DNA from: Thalassotalea euphylliae
GTDB taxonomy: Bacteria > Pseudomonadota > Gammaproteobacteria > Enterobacterales > Alteromonadaceae
Assembly: GCF_003390335.1 (NCBI RefSeq)
Contig: NZ_QUOU01000001.1
Coordinates: 682,001-746,000, forward strand
Reading direction: 5' to 3'
Length of the DNA stretch: 64,000 nucleotides
In this document: piece after piece, positions 60,565 to 64,000 of the stretch
How positions within the stretch are numbered: position 1 is the stretch's first letter
Layout: every line of letters starts with the position of its first letter
Notes under the pieces: model-generated
What the model was told of the DNA's origin: nothing
Seen by the model: only the letters and a program-made list of their open reading frames with translations
The model's database searches: none
Translations under genes and position numbers: made by a program

Positions 60565-61083
60565 ATGCACCACTTAGACCACGATATCGACGAATTCGAT
60601 GAAGATTATGTAAGTAAAACGGATGTCAAACGTTACATGCACGAGTTGCAAGATTTGGCGTTAACTATTATTCGCTTACCTAAAGCAAAGCGCAATAAAC
60701 TGCCACTTAATGAAGAGCTGCAAGATGCCATGGTGTTGGGGGATAAAATCCTTAACAAACCTGATGCGCTGAAACGCCACAGTCGTTTTGTTGCTAAGCT
60801 ATTGGCCGAGACGGATGTAGATGCGATTCGCGCGGAAATGGACGTGCTCGCCAATAAACACCAACAGCAAAGCAAGCAACATGAAAAGTTTGAGCAACTG
60901 CGAGAACAGGTTATTGCGGGGGGTAATCAGGAGGTCGAAGACCTACTTGCACTGTGTCCGGGGATGGAGCGCCAAAAGCTGCGTCAATTAGTGCGCCAAG
61001 CAACCAAAGAGCAGGCGAACAACAAGCCAGGCAAGAGCTACCGCGATTTATTGGCGTATATCAAAGCCAATTATCAAGAGTAA
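60565..61083 (+). CDS. darP: DarP (YjgA), 50S ribosomal subunit assembly factor
   Basis: A 172-residue DUF615 protein (E. coli YjgA/DarP 183) that associates with late 50S precursors. The acidic N-terminus (HHLDHDIDEFDEDYVSKTDV), followed by LQDLALTIIRLPKAKRNKLP and the C-terminal three-helix domain ending ANNKPGKSYRDLLAYIKANY, are characteristic. The ATG at 60565 is preferred to an in-frame GTG three codons upstream; neither has a strong Shine-Dalgarno. It is divergent from pmbA, the arrangement also found in E. coli relatives, and ends at a bidirectional terminator. Confidence 0.92.
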   Translation: MHHLDHDIDEFDEDYVSKTDVKRYMHELQDLALTIIRLPKAKRNKLPLNEELQDAMVLGDKILNKPDALKRHSRFVAKLLAETDVDAIRAEMDVLANKHQQQSKQHEKFEQLREQVIAGGNQEVEDLLALCPGMERQKLRQLVRQATKEQANNKPGKSYRDLLAYIKANYQE

Positions 61084-61118
61084 ACGAAGCTTTCAGCCAG
61101 TTCGATAAAAGCAGGTAC

Positions 61119-61157
61119 AAAAAAGCGCTGCCTTCAATGGAGGGCAGCGCTTTTTCA
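61119..61157. terminator. Bidirectional terminator between darP and degQ
   Basis: AAAAAGCGCTGCC (61120-61132) pairs with GGCAGCGCTTTTT (61143-61155) across a ten-base loop. The A-run and T-run on either side let it end both the plus-strand darP and the minus-strand degQ transcripts. Confidence 0.92.
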
Positions 61158-61175
61158 TTTAAATAAACGGCTTAC

Positions 61176-62531
61176 TTAGCGGATCATCAAATACATGGCG
61201 CGATTACCGCGAACCACTTTAAGTGCTAATACACCCGTGTTGTCTTTCAGGTAGTTGCGCAGTTCGGCAATCGTACGTATGTCTTGACGGTTAACACCAG
61301 TGATCATATCGCCGGCTTTGAGGCCCACGGCTTCTGCTGCACTGTCGCGCTCAACTTCCGTGATTTCGACACCTTTGCCATCAGCATTATTGTCTAACTC
61401 GGCACCTTCAAGCATACGGTGTAAACTGGCCGCTTCTACATTTGCGGTGTTCGCTTGTTTGAGCTTTACGGTAAACTTCTTCTTCTTACCATCGCGGATA
61501 ACCGTTAGCTTCACCTTTTTACCAGCGCCAATTGAGCCAATTTTACCGCGCAATTCCGCAAACGTTTTCACCATTTTGCCATTAACTTCGGTGATTACAT
61601 CGCCCGCTTTGATACCAGCTTCAGCTGCGGCAGAGTCTGCGACAACTTGCTCAACAAAGCCACCTTGTGTGGTTTCAAGTGCCATGGCTTTGACAATTTC
61701 ACCATTAACGCTGCGCCCTGCAACCCCGAGTACACCACGGCGTACTTCGCCAAACTCGACAATTTGATTTACTAAGTTGTTCATCATATTGCTTGGAATG
61801 GCAAAACCAATGCCTACGTTACCGCCGTTTGGCCCTAAGATGGCCGTGTTAATGCCAATTAGCTCACCGTGTAAGTTCACCAGTGCGCCGCCTGAATTAC
61901 CACTGTTGATCGCCGCATCGGTTTGAATAAAGTCTTCGAAGTTTTCAATATTCAGGCCACTGCGCCCTAACGCGCTGACAATACCTGATGTTACCGTTTG
62001 GCCTAAGCCAAATGGACTGCCGATAGCAACGGTGAAATCACCAACGCGCAATCTGTCTGAATCCGCCATTTTAATTTCGGTGAGGTTATCGTCTTCAACT
62101 TGTAGTAAGGCGATATCGCTTTCTGCGTCAGAGCCAATTTTCTTCGCTTCTAGTTGGCGACCATCTTTTAGTGTCACTAAAATTTCGTCAGCTTCTTCGA
62201 CAACGTGATTATTCGTGACGATATAGCCTTCGTCAGCATCGATAATGACGCCTGAACCTAAGCCTTGGAAAGGGCGCTCTTGCGGTTGCTGGTTGCGCCT
62301 TGGGTTGCCAAAGAAAAATCGGAAAGCATCAGGCACCCGTTGATTCACTTCATGTGTACCCTTAACCGAAATACTCACTACCGCAGGCGTGGTACGCTCA
62401 AGCATAGGTGCTAAGCTCGGCAGTGTTTGGCCTTCAACAACGATAGGGAGATTGGCGTAAGCCGGGCTTGAAGATAATGCTATTGAACCTGAAATTAGTG
62501 CGGCGCTGATCACTAACGATAATTTTTTCAT
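61176..62531 (-). CDS. degQ: DegQ-type periplasmic serine endoprotease (Do family)
   Basis: An HtrA/Do-family protease and chaperone of the periplasm. 451 residues (E. coli DegQ 455). The signal peptide ends near residue 26 (SSSPAYA). The trypsin-like domain has the triad His109 (TNNHVVEE), Asp139 (ESDIALLQV) and Ser213 (INSGNSGGALV). Two PDZ domains follow (about 255-345 and 365-450; GFVEQVVADSAAAEAGIKAG, AVGLKAGDMITGVN). The short LA loop argues for DegQ rather than DegP. A single-gene unit ending at the shared terminator. Confidence 0.94.
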   Translation of the reverse strand: MKKLSLVISAALISGSIALSSSPAYANLPIVVEGQTLPSLAPMLERTTPAVVSISVKGTHEVNQRVPDAFRFFFGNPRRNQQPQERPFQGLGSGVIIDADEGYIVTNNHVVEEADEILVTLKDGRQLEAKKIGSDAESDIALLQVEDDNLTEIKMADSDRLRVGDFTVAIGSPFGLGQTVTSGIVSALGRSGLNIENFEDFIQTDAAINSGNSGGALVNLHGELIGINTAILGPNGGNVGIGFAIPSNMMNNLVNQIVEFGEVRRGVLGVAGRSVNGEIVKAMALETTQGGFVEQVVADSAAAEAGIKAGDVITEVNGKMVKTFAELRGKIGSIGAGKKVKLTVIRDGKKKKFTVKLKQANTANVEAASLHRMLEGAELDNNADGKGVEITEVERDSAAEAVGLKAGDMITGVNRQDIRTIAELRNYLKDNTGVLALKVVRGNRAMYLMIR

Positions 62532-62610
62532 ACTTAAAAAAACTCCTTAACCAGAATTAAGTACATACCGATATACAGACTAAGACTTGCTGAGTTAGTT
62601 CAAAATAACC

Positions 62611-63066
62611 TTATTCGGCATTTGTAACACTTTGTTTCTTATCATCAAATAGGCCACTAGGGTTACCTGAATAATCAAGCGGTGCTTCATTAGCCGTTTC
62701 TTCGCTAAAATCAGGCTTCTTCTCGTGACGCAGTTTAACGGTTTGGGCCAGCTGCTCTTGGGTTTCTTGTGAGAAGAATGGCATTGTTTCACCGTCAGTA
62801 GGGGTTGCGCGTTGTAATAGGGCGGTACTTTGCTCCATTTGCTTCATCGCTTTTTGACAAGTCACGTTCATTTGCTCTAATAATTTTGCTGAGTCGTCAA
62901 GATGCTCGGCCACATCGTTTTGGTATTGCGTAAGTGCCGCTTCACCCTTGCTGACTTTTTCTGCCAGTGCTTTGTTTTCCTTGGCTGATGCCGATAAGTA
63001 ACGGCCGCCAACAAAGCCAATAACGATGCCAACTAACAAAAGTGCGATATCTATTACAACTGTCAT
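62611..63066 (-). CDS. zapG: ZapG (YhcB, DUF1043) inner-membrane envelope protein
   Basis: A 151-residue protein (E. coli YhcB 132) with one N-terminal membrane helix (about 5-22, IALLLVGIVIGFVGGRYLS) and a long cytoplasmic coiled coil (about 28-90). YhcB/ZapG links cell division, envelope synthesis and rod shape in E. coli. The C-terminal tail (about 100-151) is polar and probably disordered, ending LDYSGNPSGLFDDKKQ, a family-typical block. It is between degQ and zapE, the usual order in gammaproteobacteria. Confidence 0.92.
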   Translation of the reverse strand: MTVVIDIALLLVGIVIGFVGGRYLSASAKENKALAEKVSKGEAALTQYQNDVAEHLDDSAKLLEQMNVTCQKAMKQMEQSTALLQRATPTDGETMPFFSQETQEQLAQTVKLRHEKKPDFSEETANEAPLDYSGNPSGLFDDKKQSVTNAE

Positions 63067-63285
63067 ATCTAGGTTCCTCGTTGTATTCGTGTAGAAAATT
63101 AGTGAGAATATTCAACCATTAGCAATAACGTAAATATAGCGTTTAATGCTGGCCTAATATAGCGAATATGTTTGCTAATTTTTGTTTTTCAAGCGCGCGG
63201 CGTTTTTAACTCGAGAATATGTGAAAAATAAACGCTACTTGAACCAGTAAACGCCCCGAAAAGTAATAGCTGGAATTTATCCTTC

Positions 63286-64000
63286 ATGATTAACCTGACG
63301 CCACTGCAAAAATATCAACAAGACCTCACCCGTGAAGATTTTCAATACGACGAGGCACAAGAAAATGCAGTGAAACACCTCCAGCGTTTGTTCGATGATT
63401 TACAAAATAAACCCTTGCCTGTCACTGGCTTTAAAAAAGTCCTTAATCGCTGGAAGCGCGTGGTCGGTAAACAGCAGCAACACAAGGTTAGAGGTTTGTA
63501 TTTTTGGGGCGGGGTTGGTCGTGGTAAAACCTATTTAGTGGATACTTTTTACGACTGCTTGCCCTTTGAAAATAAAATGCGGGTGCACTTTCACCGTTTT
63601 ATGCACCGCGTTCACGAAGAAATGAAATCACTGGCTGGGCAATCTGATCCACTTAAAATTATTGCCAAGCGCTTCGCTAATGAAGCCTGCATTATTTGTT
63701 TTGATGAGTTTTTTGTCTCAGATATTACCGATGCGATGATCTTGGGAACCTTATTCCAAGAGCTTTTTGCGCATAACGTTGCACTTGTTGCGACTTCCAA
63801 CATTATCCCTGATGAACTGTATCGCAATGGTTTGCAACGGGCTCGCTTTTTACCTGCCATTAAGTTGATTAACGAGAATTGTGAAGTGGTGAATGTTGAC
63901 AGCGGCGTTGACTATCGCCTGCGTACCCTAGAACAAGCTGAAATTTATCATTACCCACTCGACGCGAAAGCAAGCAGCAATTTAGCGCAATACTTCCAGC
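63286..64000 (+). CDS. zapE: ZapE, cell-division ATPase, 3' partial
   Basis: The first 238 codons of an AFG1-like ATPase; E. coli ZapE has 375. The gene runs off the window end with no stop. It reads MINLTPLQKYQQDL, followed by Walker A WGGVGRGKTYLVDTFYD (about residues 75-91), FHRFMHRVHEEM, and Walker B IICFDEFFVSDITDAMIL (about 128-145). In E. coli ZapE interacts with FtsZ and supports division under low oxygen or high temperature. It is divergent from zapG. Confidence 0.95.
   Translation, partial: MINLTPLQKYQQDLTREDFQYDEAQENAVKHLQRLFDDLQNKPLPVTGFKKVLNRWKRVVGKQQQHKVRGLYFWGGVGRGKTYLVDTFYDCLPFENKMRVHFHRFMHRVHEEMKSLAGQSDPLKIIAKRFANEACIICFDEFFVSDITDAMILGTLFQELFAHNVALVATSNIIPDELYRNGLQRARFLPAIKLINENCEVVNVDSGVDYRLRTLEQAEIYHYPLDAKASSNLAQYFQ

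Overview
The window looks like chromosome of a marine gammaproteobacterium of the order Alteromonadales (Colwelliaceae/Thalassotalea-like, genus uncertain). The evidence is a mid-40s GC impression, a classical gammaproteobacterial murA-mla-kds-lpt-rpoN-pts block, and a TonB receptor/tryptophan-halogenase-like/SapC set of the kind seen in marine carbohydrate-utilisation loci. No rRNA, tRNA, CRISPR array, insertion sequence or prophage gene was seen.

Layout. 1-13.5 kb is signalling: the 3' part of a hybrid histidine kinase; a glrR-qseG-glrK set on the minus strand; a 737-base spacer holding a candidate sigma-54 promoter, two GlrR-like sites and a long inverted repeat; an exported EF-hand protein; a hydrolase; a PAS chemoreceptor; and a GAF-PAS-GGDEF-EAL protein. 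13.5-18.9 kb holds an OmpR/EnvZ-type pair and an orphan fused E1 dehydrogenase. 18.9-22.4 kb is the Leloir operon galE-galT-galK, followed by divergent glpK and glpD. 26.4-35.3 kb is a plus-strand galactoside block: TonB receptor, halogenase-like flavoprotein, SapC, GH36 alpha-galactosidase and a second SapC. After a YhhN protein, 37.2-43.6 kb carries a sodium/solute symporter and a De Ley-Doudoroff-type galactose-oxidation operon (SDR dehydrogenase, dgoK, dgoA, SMP-30 lactonase) with a divergent GntR regulator. Galactonate dehydratase is not in the window.

44.4-58.9 kb is the envelope/sigma-54 block. mlaF-E-D-C-B-ibaG-murA (minus) is divergent from yrbG-kdsD-kdsC-lptC-lptA-lptB-rpoN-hpf-ptsN-rapZ-ptsO and then mgtE (plus). 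The end holds pmbA, darP, degQ, zapG and a zapE cut by the window edge.

How the genes fit together. Galactosides imported through the TonB receptor can be cleaved by the alpha-galactosidase. Free galactose then has two routes: phosphorylation (Leloir) or oxidation to KDPGal. A TATACTAT-like motif recurs upstream of several of these units and may be the GntR operator. GlrK/GlrR, RpoN, RapZ, EIIA-Ntr and NPr are all encoded here. The GlrR/sigma-54-type promoter reads into a spacer able to form a long hairpin, which makes it a candidate locus for an undescribed GlrR-controlled small RNA, loosely parallel to enterobacterial glmY. A second theme is the recurrence of short (12-26 bp) tandem duplications in many of the longer spacers.
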